From the NCBI GenBank assembly GCA_019648995.1, contig BLXT01005385.1, forward strand, positions 189,631 to 214,767: DNA of 25,137 bases, written 5' to 3'. The position numbers and the translations under genes were made by a program. Below the pieces are notes generated by a model. The model was not told the origin of the DNA. It made no database searches and saw only the letters and a program-made list of their open reading frames with translations. The DNA comes from Plakobranchus ocellatus (lineage: Eukaryota > Mollusca > Gastropoda > Plakobranchidae). Below are positions 10,633-20,519 of this stretch, one piece after another. Within the stretch, counting starts at the first letter, position 1, and every line of letters starts with the position of its first letter.

Positions 10633-10635
10633 AAA

Positions 10636-11475
10636 ATGGACCCGAGGTGGAAACATCCTTTCACTTGTATGGTTTCAGGAGCAACAGGGAGTGGAAAGAC
10701 ATACTTCGTAAAGACGTTGTTACATTATCTCAGTTCAATGGTGACACCTGTACCTGAGGAAGTGATTTGATGTTATGGTGTTTGGCAAACAAGCTACCGA
10801 GATGTTTCACACAAGGTTACTTTCTGTGATGGGTTACCTGACATACAGAGCACTGATAACAAACCGCGTTTAGTCATTGTGCATGATTTGATGAATGAAG
10901 CAGACAAGTCGTTAACAGATTTGTTTACGAAAGGGAGTCACCATAAAAACATAAGTGTAATCCACATTGTGCAAAATCTATTTGGGAACAACAAGCAACA
11001 GAGAACTTTAAGTCTTAACAGCCATTATTTAGTAGTGTTAAAAAACCCACGTGATATGTCACAAATATCTTATCTGGCAAGGCAAGCGTGCCCTGGAAAC
11101 TCAAAGTACGTGGAAGAAGCTTATAAAGATGCAACGCACGTCCCACACGGCTATTTACTTCTAGATTTGAAACAATGCACACCTGATAATCTCAGATTGA
11201 GAACGACTATCCGGCCAAACGAAAATGATTCCCGCACACATGAAAAGAAACATAGATCTTTTAAGGCGAACCGGCAGTCCCTACCGGTCGTTAATGCCAT
11301 AATAAAAAAGGCAGATAAGAGCCTCATTGACAGTCTGTGTGAGTGTTGCTTGAACACACTGCACGGGAACGTTCCACTGAAGTCATCGGAAAAACAGCGT
11401 TTGAGGCGGCACAGACACAAACTCAGATTTTACAGACAGGCGGATTTCTTAACTCACTGCTTGTACCAATTTTAG
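10636..11475 (+). pseudogene. FtsK/HerA-type genome-packaging ATPase
   Basis: This is the predicted DNA-packaging motor of the capsid. ATG at 10636 is chosen because it lies just before the conserved opening and Walker A. Walker A G-A-T-G-S-G-K-T falls at residues 15-22. A hydrophobic strand ending H-D (Walker B region, residues about 77-84) and a conserved I-S-V-I-H-I-V-Q-N-L strand follow. An in-frame TGA interrupts at 10768-10770, between the two Walker motifs, and the same frame continues afterwards to 11475. The C-terminal 70 or so residues of this frame belong by similarity to the overlapping downstream gene, so the true ATPase end is near 11240-11270. It is the first gene of the rightward block. 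Confidence 0.9.
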
Positions 11476-11504
11476 GTTTACTTGGATCTTTACTTGCAAA
11501 GTAA
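11240..11504 (+). pseudogene. Small conserved Polinton protein with basic middle and hydrophobic tail
   Basis: A small protein common in Polintons just after the ATPase. ATG is at 11240, in a different frame from the ATPase it overlaps. Recognisable blocks are KADKSLIDSLCECCLNTLHG with a following basic Arg/Lys/His-rich stretch, and a hydrophobic C-terminus GGFLNSLLVPILGLLGSLLA ending at TAA 11502-11504. These blocks lie in three frames, so at least two frameshifts are present (near 11300 and 11433). The Gly-Gly and hydrophobic tail suggest a membrane-active or minor virion component; the function is unknown. The stop overlaps the next gene's ATG as TAATG. Confidence 0.75.
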
Positions 11505-11808
11505 TGGAGCACGCTGAGAAAATGGTGCTGATAGACCCTAAAGAGCTAGGGCACCAGAGACAGCAAGACCAACAGTTTGTTAAACCAATAACCGATCCTA
11601 GAGTAGAGCATAAGCGCTCTTGATCGGGAAATGCAGGACATATTACACAGCCGAGAAGGTGTTAGTGTCTACGATAAACTGCAGAGGTATCGTGAAGTGT
11701 TGACACGATATTTACACCTAGTGGATAATTATCGAAACCGACCGATCGGTCGCGTCGAAATTTCAGAATCAAGGAATTCTCGTGAACGGAAGGAAGACAT
11801 TACAAATG

Positions 11809-11820
11809 AAGCGGTTGATT
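11809..11820. repeat. Target-site duplication, left of SINE
   Basis: AAGCGGTTGATT, paired with AAGTGGTTGATT at 11983-11994. Confidence 0.85.
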
Positions 11821-11982
11821 GTTTGTTTTTTGTATATAGCCAGTCCACAACAAGGTGATCTCAGGCTTTCAAGCCCTCCGTCAGGCCAGGGCGCCGGTGG
11901 CGGGGCTCGAACTCGCGACAGAAGGGTCCCTGCAGATCTCAGGGCGGACTCTGACTCTAGCCACTGTGCCACCGACGCCCCC
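11821..11982 (-). mobile_element. tRNA-derived SINE (family 2) inside a Polinton gene
   Basis: On the minus strand the element begins GGGGGCGTCGGTGGCACAG at 11982. An A box TGGCACAGTGG lies at 11971-11961 and a B box GTTCGAGCC at 11912-11904. A short body ends in an A-rich ATACAAAAAACAAAC tail at 11821. It is flanked by a 12-bp direct repeat AAGYGGTTGATT (11809-11820 and 11983-11994, one mismatch). SINE plus duplication is 174 bp, a multiple of three, so the interrupted gene resumes in the same frame. A related fragment is at 23642-23692. Confidence 0.88.
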
Positions 11983-11994
11983 AAGTGGTTGATT
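11983..11994. repeat. Target-site duplication, right of SINE
   Basis: AAGTGGTTGATT; one transition separates it from 11809-11820, which gives a rough sense of how much the locus has changed since the SINE arrived. Confidence 0.85.
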
Positions 11995-12404
11995 CGTTAC
12001 CAAAGCCGTTGAGGAAAAAAGGTGAGCTTTTACTCAGGCGACTACGTGCCAATTCAGACCTCGACTGGAATCGTCGAGGCGAAATAAAATATAAAAGTGA
12101 TTGGATACAAGGTTCGAATCTAACAGATCTAGTAAGCGAGGCGCTTCATTATAAACAAAGAGAGGATAAAGCTTTTCCTATAGGCTGGAAAGAGTTTCAG
12201 GATATTTTAATTGCTGAAAACGTACCTCGTAAACTGTTAGGTGCCAGCAGTAATCACACCAGTGCAGCGAGTCCGCTAGGTAGTGATCAGGTCACGGAGA
12301 CACCAGAAAAGTCCTTCACACAAAGTCCTGAAAAATTACAAGAGAGGAAGCCTGTTAAGACTCGGTCAAAACGTTCGTTGAAGTTGTGGACACCTTACTA
12401 AAAG

Positions 12405-13311
12405 ATGGAACGTATATATTATGATCCAGCATCCACAGGAGGATTTGGTGGTGTGAACAAACTAGCACGGCAGGCCGGTGTTTCTAACAAGAAAGCTTTG
12501 GAGTGGCTTCAGTATAGAGATACTTATACATTACATAAATCCAAAGAAAAAAATTTCTGAGGAGAAAGTTTATTGTTGCAGGTATCGATGCACAGTGCAG
12601 GTCGATTTAGTTGATTTGCAGAACGTGAATAAAGCGAACAAAGGATAAAGATATCTGTTTACCTGCATCGATGTATTTTCTAAATACGCATGGGCTGTAC
12701 CAATTAAGGATAAAACTGGTAAAGTTACAGTTGATGCGTTAAATTCTATTATTGCTTCAAGTGGACGTGAACCGAATGATATTGTTATGGACAAAGGCTC
12801 GGAATTTTTAAACAAAGTATTTATAAATTTTCTCAAAGCCCATTCCATTCGTTTCTTTACGACAGAAAATGCTGAAACCAAAGCAGCTGTTGTAGAAAGA
12901 TGGCATCGCACTTTAAAAACAAAAATGTTTCGTTATTTTACAAAAACAAGACAGTACAGATATTTAGACGTCCTCCAAGATCTGGTGAATAGCTACAACA
13001 ACTCTTATCACGACAGCATCAAAAGAAGCCCAGCCTCAGAAAATAGACAGAATCAAGAAGAAGTTTGGCAAACTTTGTATGGGTCTACGGAAACAAAACC
13101 CAAGATACCCAAGCTAAAGGTTGGGGATTTTGTGAGACTTGCCCGTGCACGCAGATGTTTTAGTAAAGGCTATTTACCTGCTTGGATTGTTGAAACATTC
13201 CGCGTGAAAGTAGTGCGCAAGACAGTTCCTGTGACTTACGTGCGGTGGTTGGGTTATGGTACCGACTTTGATTCTTGGATTCATAAAAAAGACCTTAATA
13301 GAACACAATGA
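12405..13311 (+). pseudogene. Polinton chromo-integrase (rve family)
   Basis: It catalyses strand transfer of the element's ends into the host genome. ATG at 12405 opens MERIYYDPASTGGFGGVNK, the characteristic Polinton integrase start. The core follows: first catalytic Asp in Q-V-D-L-V-D-L (12604), second in M-D-K-G-S-E-F (12790), and Glu in A-V-V-E-R-W-H-R (12895), with 34 residues between the last two, the DDE arrangement. The C-terminus has an SH3-like V-G-D-F-V-R segment and a chromodomain-like V-R-W-L-G-Y-G-T-D-F-D-S-W end (about 13230-13295). Frame changes occur near 12545 and 12595, with an in-frame TAA at 12646. From 12649 to the stop the frame is intact. The stop overlaps the next gene as ATGA. 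Confidence 0.93.
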
Positions 13312-13560
13312 ATGAGTCTTCAAATGTTCCTAATGTTGGCGATGAAAACAACATCGGTGTGCTACGGAGATTTTTTTGGACGTGTTCCTCAAAGCATTGC
13401 TTTGTTTTGGTGTCAAACATGTATTATCTTCCTGGTCGTCTCTACAAGTTTGTATAACATCACAGTTTCTACAAATAACCAAACACTTTGGACAGCTCTG
13501 TTAAGTAGCTGTTTAGGTTATATCTCACCGAACCCATCTATTAAAGGTAACAAACTCTGA
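13308..13560 (+). pseudogene. Small Polinton membrane protein
   Basis: ATG at 13308 overlaps the integrase stop (ATGA). The first part (MNESSNVPNVGDENN) is hydrophilic. One frame change near 13420 leads into a hydrophobic stretch and the conserved segment SLYNITVSTNNQTLWTALLS, then G-Y-I-S-P-N-P-S-I-K before the stop at 13558. Small proteins with one membrane segment and this L-Y-N-I-T and P-N-P-x-I-K signature occur just upstream of penton in many Polintons. The function is unknown. Only 2 nt separate it from the penton ATG. Confidence 0.65.
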
Positions 13561-13562
13561 TA

Positions 13563-14338
13563 ATGTTTTATATAACTCTACCTTCGAATTCATCTTTAAA
13601 ATTTTACCCTAACAACACAGTTTCTCATTATTTCTTGTAAAAGACATTCATTTGGATAGCAGAGATTGGGAAGTTGGCCTTGTAGAAGTCCAAGCCCCTA
13701 TAACATGGCACAACGTTAATAGAGAGGATGAATGTTGGCTTTTTATCTCGGAACATGATCGTATCCAGCGTAAACAAATCAACCATAGGGCCATTCTCTC
13801 TGCAGGTCTATACAAAGACGTACAGACAGCAGTTGAAAGACTAAACATAGAATTGCCTAGGATTATCGGACAACTTAAAAGCAAAAGTACAGAGGTACCA
13901 ATCACCTTCAATTATAAGGAAGATTCTATGCGCGCTTCGCTTGAAGTAAATGATCCTACCATACTTTGTAGACTAAGCCCAGATTCGTGTGAAATTTTAG
14001 AAATAGAAGATAGAGAGTATCAAGGACCTGCGGTAACTACCAGCAGACAGCCTTTCACCAACGCCTTTGGGCAGTGTACAGTTTACATCTACACAGATCG
14101 TATTGAGCCTCGACATGTAGGTGACACTCTTGCGCCTCTTCTACGTGTTATACCATTGGATGGAAAACAAGGTACTGTCCAACACAGATTTTTTGACAGA
14201 CCGCATTATTTTCCGCTGATTAAGCACACATTTGACACGATTGAAATACTTATAACAGACAGTCAAGGATTGAAAATACCATTTGAGAGTGGAAAGAGCT
14301 TTGTAACACTTCACTACAGGCGCAAAAAGATGGAGTAA
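13563..14338 (+). pseudogene. Penton-like minor capsid protein
   Basis: The single jelly-roll vertex protein of the predicted capsid. ATG 13563 is chosen because it gives the typical opening MFYITLPSNSSLKFYPNNTV. A one-base frame change with a TAA (13638-13640) follows near 13630, and from there one frame runs to 14338. The second frame includes DWEVGLVEVQAPITWHNV, a signature of Polinton pentons, and ends near FVTLHYRRKKME. The stop TAA shares its last base with the next ATG (TAATG), showing compact viral-style packing. Confidence 0.88.
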
Positions 14339-14739
14339 TGGCACCATATCGCTGCAATCATAAGCTGTACGAAGATTATTACAGGCAGCAAGTCGGATCT
14401 GGCCTGCCTGTCTTCCAAGGCAGTCGTGATCAGAGAGGCTATGGACTGGGATCATTACTCGGCAGACTAGGGCGAATGATGATACCGATGTTGAAGCGCG
14501 GAGGAAAGGCATTGTTACAAGAGGGTTTAAACACAGGACTAGATATTGCACGAAACGTGGTGGCGGGGGAGAACATTGAAACAGCCGCGAAAAAACGAGT
14601 GAGATAGGCAGGTAAAAATCTGATAGAAAAAGCAGCTGCTTCCACTTCAAGAAAAAGGAAAGTTTCTCCTGCACCAGCTCAGTCTCGTCCAAAGAAGAGC
14701 AGGAAGCAGGTTCAACACTTTAACGACATCTTTAATTAG
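14338..14739 (+). pseudogene. pVI/pX-like minor capsid or core protein
   Basis: ATG 14338 overlaps the penton stop. Residues 1-90 contain a Q-V-G-S-G segment, then GYGLGSLLGRLGRMMIPMLK followed by R-G-G-K-A-L-L-Q and an alanine-rich amphipathic helix. An in-frame TAG at 14605-14607 follows, and the same frame continues with a Lys/Arg/Pro-rich tail ending F-N-D-I-F-N at TAG 14737. In adenoviruses pVI and pX are protease-processed, DNA- or membrane-associated internal proteins. The Gly-rich N-terminus is compatible with adenain processing, but I do not see a perfect consensus site. Confidence 0.8.
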
Positions 14740-14742
14740 AAA

Positions 14743-16063
14743 ATAGGAGACCTTCTTCATCCAAACTCATGTGAATGTGCCTTCAGCGGCTTGGATCTAT
14801 TCGCTGTACCACCAACACAATGCATTGTGGAAAATGGGTTCTGGGTAGAACATCATCCTATTTTGACGCTTACAGGCACAGGCCCTGTCGAATTTGTCGT
14901 AAATGGCAGAGGAGAAGAATATATGGATTTGCCTGAGACATTCTTACATGTACTTGTTAAAGTTACCAAACCTGACGGACGAGCCCTAACGGATACTGAC
15001 ATTGTGGCCCCGACCAACTTGTATGCAGAGGCTTTGTTCTCTCAAGTAGATGTGAGCTTAAATGGAAACCTCACCACACCTTCACAAAACACTTACCCTT
15101 GGCGTTGTTTCCTGGAGTCGCTGTTGTCTTACGGGCCAGATGCTCTCGGCTCTCAGCTGGCACTCAGCGGTTTCTCCCGTGACACGGCAGGTGAGCTGGA
15201 CAACATGGATGGAGAGAAGAACGAAGGCTTTGCTGAGAGAGCGAAAATGGATCAAAGGAAGTAAAGAGTGTATCATGCTTTGTTGAGTTCACGCCGACAT
15301 TTTTCACCAGGAGAAGTTTTTAATCAATGGTGTTAGCATGAAACTGCGTTTCGTGCGCTCTGAAGACTCGTTTGTTTTGTTAACATCCGACGATCAAGCA
15401 GGGTATAAAGTTAAACTCACGCAAGCTAGTTTGTACGTCAGAAGATGCAAAAGCAACCCTGCCATAGTACTGGCTCATGAAAAAGCTCTACAGAGTGGAA
15501 CAGCCAAGTATCCTCTAAAGAGAGTGGAGGTAAAAGCTTTCTCAGTTGGACAAGGGCAGCTTTCATTTGTGGAAGACAACCTGTTTACAGGCCACATCCC
15601 TAAAAGAGTTATCCTCGGAATGGTAGACAGTGCTAGTTTTAACGGTGCCTACAACAAAAACCCATTTCACTTCAAGCACAATTTAATCAGTTACCTCCGC
15701 TTGTGTGTGGATGGGAGGCAGGTTCCGTCAAAGCCACTGACACCAGCGTTTGATAAAGGCTTGTGGGCGAGGAGCTATATGTCAATCTTCCAAGGTACTG
15801 GTACAGCCTGGAAAGATAAAGGATTTGATATTTCATATGAAGAGTATGGGGAAGGCTTCTCGCTCTTCTGTTTTGACTTAACGCCTACTCTAACAAACGG
15901 TTGTTCGGGAGAAGTAGAATTGTTGAAGTCAGGTGTTGTGCGGTTGGAAGCCAGATTCAGGCAAGCTTTGCAGCAGCCTATTCACGTGATTGTGTACGCA
16001 GAGCGGGACGGGCTGATAGAGATTCACCGTTCACGAGAAGTGTTATCAGATTTTACACCATAA
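14743..16063 (+). pseudogene. Hexon-like major capsid protein (double jelly roll)
   Basis: The major capsid protein. Similarity to the family once called transposon-derived protein F54H12.2-like starts right after the pVI-like stop. The position where a start is expected, 14743, reads ATA, so the start codon appears lost. L-L-H-P-N-S-C-E-C-A is followed by D-L-F-A-V-P-P-T-Q, and F-W-V-E-H-H-P, diagnostic of the family. The first frame runs to about 15240. A frame change precedes TGA at 15284-15286, and the second frame is open to TAA 16061-16063, including S-Y-M-S-I-F-Q-G-T-G. About 440 codons in all, a normal length. The protease gene starts 2 nt downstream. Confidence 0.92.
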
Positions 16064-16065
16064 AA

Positions 16066-16548
16066 ATGAACACGTTTCAGATTGAACAGATTTTGTGCTG
16101 CGACACTCACGCTAAATCTATATTCGCTGGAGTCTTTCCATGTGAGAGGCTACCAGTGAGTTTACCGTCTTATGATAAACCTGTTTGCTTTATTGTAAAT
16201 ACAGAGCCCCATTATATTAAAAACAGAGGTCATTAGATCGCTGTGTAATTTCACGGTCTGAGAGCCGAGATATTTGATAGTTTTAGTTTGCGACCAAAAG
16301 GACCAGTCCTTGACTTTATTTTAAGAAATTGTAAATATTACATATGGAATAGAACAAAAATACAAAGCTTGGTGTCTAGTGTATGTGGTGCATATTGTTG
16401 TGTGTATGTGTTTGGTAAATCGAGAGGGTGGAAAATGAACAGGATATTTCAAAGCTTTTCTGAACTCAATCCAAAGTCAAATGATATAAGAATTGTGAGA
16501 ATGCTTCATCTGTATACCAGACGAAGAAGATCGCTATTGTACATGTAA
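16066..16548 (+). pseudogene. Adenain-type cysteine protease
   Basis: The maturation protease of adenovirus-like capsids. ATG 16066 opens a single frame of 161 codons. It has an F-A-G-V-F-P segment near residue 24, a His in N-R-G-H at 16231, an acidic residue in F-D-S-F at 16276 and a Cys in S-S-V-C-G-A-Y-C at 16384. The His, Asp and Cys are in the order and spacing of the adenain (C5) triad. Two in-frame stops, TAG 16234 and TAA 16246, sit directly after the His. Its position just after hexon is like that in adenovirus. The region 16549-16860 holds no gene. Confidence 0.9.
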
Positions 16549-16879
16549 GATAATAATCGAATGATTTGCCTACTTCCAGAAAAGTTGCGTTTCATTAAAT
16601 GACACCTATAATCCAATGTTGACGTGAATCTCTAAAACTATGTTTAAAGGCCATACGATGTTAAGTATTTCAACTTGTTAATTACAACTAGTATTCAAAG
16701 TCCTGGGAATGAGAAATTCAAACTATCAATGTGTCAACATTATTGCCTTTGGTGTTGTTTTCTTTTTCGATTTAGATATTCTTACCGCATCTCGTTGATA
16801 GCCCCAAATACTTTCAGATGATTTATTGTTTTAAATTAACACCTTACTAAATTTGATCTGCAGGTGGTCGATTTTCCAG

Positions 16880-16887
16880 TATATAAG
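16880..16887 (+). promoter_or_regulatory. TATA box upstream of the right-end accessory gene
   Basis: TATATAAG lies about 176 bp before the preferred ATG at 17056 and about 90 bp before an alternative in-frame ATG at 16969. It implies the accessory gene has its own promoter instead of depending on read-through from the capsid block. Confidence 0.45.
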
Positions 16888-17055
16888 ATGTGGGATTTAG
16901 ACTGTTTGATTAGACTGTTTCTAAGGTTCTTAGCGGTAACTATTAGTATCGAATTATTCCAGTTGAGAATGTTTTCCACTCTGCACATAGTTGTAGGTGT
17001 TCAGCTACTGAACTTGATACATTCGCTATTGCTAGTACCAAAGAGAACAGAAAAG

Positions 17056-17726
17056 ATGACAAGAAAATGTAAAAAAACTGTAGAGGTTTCTAAACCTGTA
17101 CCAGCTGACAAACTGTCATCGACTCTGGTTCATAGATGGGTCACCTCTCAAGAAGACCTCAACTCTCTGCAAGAAGGGGCTCAGTACCCGTTGAACCGAC
17201 TGAAGCAGTTTCTCTCCAGCCCTGGCAGTGAGGTGCTGGTCAGCCTTCACCCTCGGTCTTCTGGGAAATGTGCCGTGAGCCAAGCTACTGGCAATCACCT
17301 TCACATAATTTTTCGTCACACTGGCGACATGAGTTTACTCCGAGAGACAACTAAAGCATTTTAAAAAATTGGCGGTTACTGTCTTGGAGCATATATTCAG
17401 GATGGGGCCATTGCAGAAACCGTGGCCTACATGAAGAAGCCCGAGCAGGTGCTCTTAGGAAGCACCTCAAGATTTCTACTCTCGCTCTGGAATGACACTG
17501 AAGAAACGGACGGTGTCTACAATGGGGACTACAATATCTCACTCTATTGGAAGATAAGTCGAGGGGGGAAGAGATAAAACGGTGCGACGAACTACCGTTT
17601 ATGTTACCTTTCAGACAAGAACTTTCTAAGGGTAGTGGTCTACAGAAAAAACGCAAGCTCGTTATCATTGACAGCGACGACGGTGATGATGGTTGTGATA
17701 CCGAAGCTACTGTGGATCTAAGTTAG
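17056..17726 (+). pseudogene. Accessory gene with HUH-like motifs and a nuclear signal
   Basis: I do not recognise the family. ATG 17056 is in good context; in-frame ATGs also lie upstream at 16969 and 16889. The protein has a basic start (MTRKCKK), then EGAQYPLNRLKQFLSSPGSE. G-N-H-L-H-I-I-F-R follows (H-L-H at 17296-17304), and 41 codons later A-Y-M-K-K-P-E (Tyr at 17428). An H-hydrophobic-H motif followed by Y-x-x-K is the core pattern of HUH replication endonucleases (parvovirus NS1, CRESS Rep). TAA at 17362 lies between the two motifs. A frame change near 17520 leads to a tail with a K-K-R-K nuclear signal (about 17650) and an Asp-rich end, stopping at 17724. The HUH assignment is an inference from motifs only. 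Confidence 0.55.
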
Positions 17727-18473
17727 AATTTATTTTTAGATCTGAATTTTAATAAGGGTCCTGACAATGACTCGTTCTGATTCTAATCGTAACTTGCATA
17801 AATGTTATATCTTGATTGTGATTGAAGTGTATATAAATATTAATTTGTTCAAATGAAAATTTTAGTTATATATTGTACTTTAGATGCACTTTGTATGGCA
17901 GATACAAACTTGTATTTAAATATTTTAGTTTCAATTTTTACAAATTAAAGTCATTTATGTCTTGCTCCTAGTGCTTAGAACATTTGCTGCATTTGTTTGT
18001 TATTTTGTGAAGTTTCTTTTTTGGTTTGTCCTTTCTGAATAAAATGCTGACCTTTGTTTAAAACTTCACCTGAATTATAATTATGATTTCTTTATTCTAT
18101 ATATCAATGTGCTTTAAAGGAAAGCTTGTTGGTAAATTCCTTGGACGCTATATAAATTTTGATGTCCATGACAAAATATATATATGATTGCAGCTGGGAT
18201 TGATTAAAATAAATTCAAATCAATATTCCACCTGCCTTTTTGTTTGAACTTTGCACTTATTCCTTAATCATTTTGTTGTCATGCAGTAAGTGTTGATTTT
18301 ATTGCTTCAACGATTCAATATCATGGGCCAGTTTTATGAATCAAGTGAAAATAAAAACCCTAAAAAAGAAAATTTCACAGAGATAGTTGATATATAATAA
18401 TCAGTCTCGAAGTGTTAATAAAATACTGTTAGAGTCTGTCATGGACTGTGATGGTGATGGTGATGGTGANNNN

Positions 18474-18535
<62 letters not shown>

Positions 18536-19294
18536 GTGTAAAAGAAACTCCTTAAAAAAAAGCGCCAGCACACACATCAAATAATGTAAAAGTCAATTGT
18601 TTTCTTATGGTCTAACCACTTATTTGACTTTCAAAAGGAATAAAATGCACGTACAAAGCTCTATTAGGAGAACGGTCGATTCGTTACCAAAGCGTGTGAA
18701 TCGGGATGTGTGGCAGAAAATGTGAAGTAGGCCTAGGTATCTTCTCAGATATTCTAACCAAAAGAGGCAGATTCCCATGCACACATGGGGGTCTGTTCAA
18801 TGCGTAAATTAGGCGAGTGTGGACAGATAGGTGTTAATCACCTGCAACCAGACCTCCTATCGTTATAGTTTAGCTCTCAGCTAGGTATTCTAAAGTATCT
18901 TTCATAGTAAATCGTATAGCGGTGTGTATTACTAACTATTCGACAAGCATTCTTTTGCGTTGTTTTGTTTTTGTTTTTGCTTTTTGGTTTGTTTTGTTCT
19001 TGTTTTATTTTTTTTTTCAAGAAAGCCTTGATTGTGAATTCATAATTTCATAAGGAGGACTATAACATCACAATGCATCAGGCTGGGCTCTTTGAAATAA
19101 TCATGTGAGAAGATCGGAATCTTTAATCTAAAAAAGATGAATACAACGTCACTTTCAACACAAAGACTTTGCACTATTAAATAAATATATATATTACTTA
19201 ACAGGTTACCTGAACATTTTCCAAATGCAGATTGTTTTAAAACAAAAAAAAACAAAATGGTTGTTTGCAGTCCTTGTACATTTCAATGTAATGA
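17727..19294. other. Right noncoding arm of the Polinton
   Basis: AT-rich DNA between the last gene and the right TIR. It contains a possible AATAAA polyadenylation signal near 18039, the ATG/GAT microsatellite at 18441-18535 and T-rich tracts near 18960-19020. No open frame with recognisable similarity occurs on either strand. Confidence 0.6.
18441..18535. repeat. (GAT)n microsatellite with a 4-base gap
   Basis: GGTGAT units, NNNN at 18470-18473, then a long (ATG)n. The N run marks an unresolved repeat length in the assembly, so distances across it are approximate. Confidence 0.95.
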
Positions 19295-19723
<429 letters not shown>

Positions 19724-20519
19724 CAAACCGTTTCCGTAGCTTTAAACAAAAAGAATAATTAGCTTTTATTTATCCGTTTCATTTTGTTTTTAACGTTGGG
19801 GTTGCTAATACACTCGATACTTTACAATATTTTCACGAATGAATTCTCTAGTAACGCATCCTGATTGTGAAGCGTTCAGCACTAATCTCGCACCCAAGTT
19901 TTCAAAACGTCAGTCTTTTCTCCTGTCTCCACAATCCAATTTTCAGACTGCTTAAGAACTCGCCCAAATCACTCAAATAAACTGTTACTAGAATTTAGAC
20001 TTTATCATCTGTATTGCCCGTTGCTAAAAGTCAGTGAAAGGATTTGAAAACTAAAGTAGCCCCAGAGTTGAGGGCTTGAGTGTTCGTTCTTCTTGAATTT
20101 AATGGAAATGTCCGAGATAAAATGGAGAACCATATCTATTTAAAGACACCCAGCAAAACACAAAGGAAGTGCGGACAAGTTAGAGGTCCAGGTAGTGCTT
20201 GGCAGCATGGTGTTCTCGATTTCAGAATTGAGATTAAAAAAATAAAAGTTTAGATTGTCGTAAGCATTTCAAAAGATTGGGAATAGTTTATTTAAGTGAA
20301 GTTGGCTGCTTGTGTAGAAAATTGATGGAATTGGGGCGGGAATTAGATCGTTTGTTTGACCGCCATCAAAAATAGATTTGCTTTTTCCGAGCCATTCCAA
20401 ATCTTCAGTAATATTGAGGCTTCAAATCGTGTTTCGATACTCATTCTTTCTTCTTTTCTTATAATCATGTTCAGCTGTCACACTCAATGCTCTATATTTG
20501 CTAGAAGTTAAATAGCGTT

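Larger units (their letters stand above)
11504..12401 (+). pseudogene. Conserved Polinton protein of unknown function, split by a SINE
   Basis: It starts at ATG 11504 (MEHAEKMVLIDPKELGHQ), sharing one base with the upstream stop. The first frame ends at TGA 11621-11623, and coding continues in another frame from about 11615 to 11820. A 162-bp SINE plus a 12-bp duplication then interrupts it, and the same frame resumes from about 11985 to 12401. The downstream part contains [20 protein letters not shown], a W-N-R-R-G-E-I segment and a Ser/Pro/Lys-rich tail. Proteins with this V-L-I/V-D-P start and this position are widespread in Polintons. I cannot assign a role. Confidence 0.75.

Noticed and set aside
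11769..11984. Small minus-strand open frame between Polinton gene halves
   Set aside because: It lies on the SINE and its tRNA-like head, not on a gene.
16864..17055. Hydrophobic N-terminal extension of the right-end accessory gene
   Set aside because: It is in frame but overlaps the TATA box region; the ATG at 17056 has better context and precedes the basic start, so the extension is probably leader sequence.
18676..18693. 16-bp match (GATTCGTTACCAAAGC) with 11991-12006 inside a Polinton gene
   Set aside because: No similarity extends beyond the 16 bases; plausible chance match.
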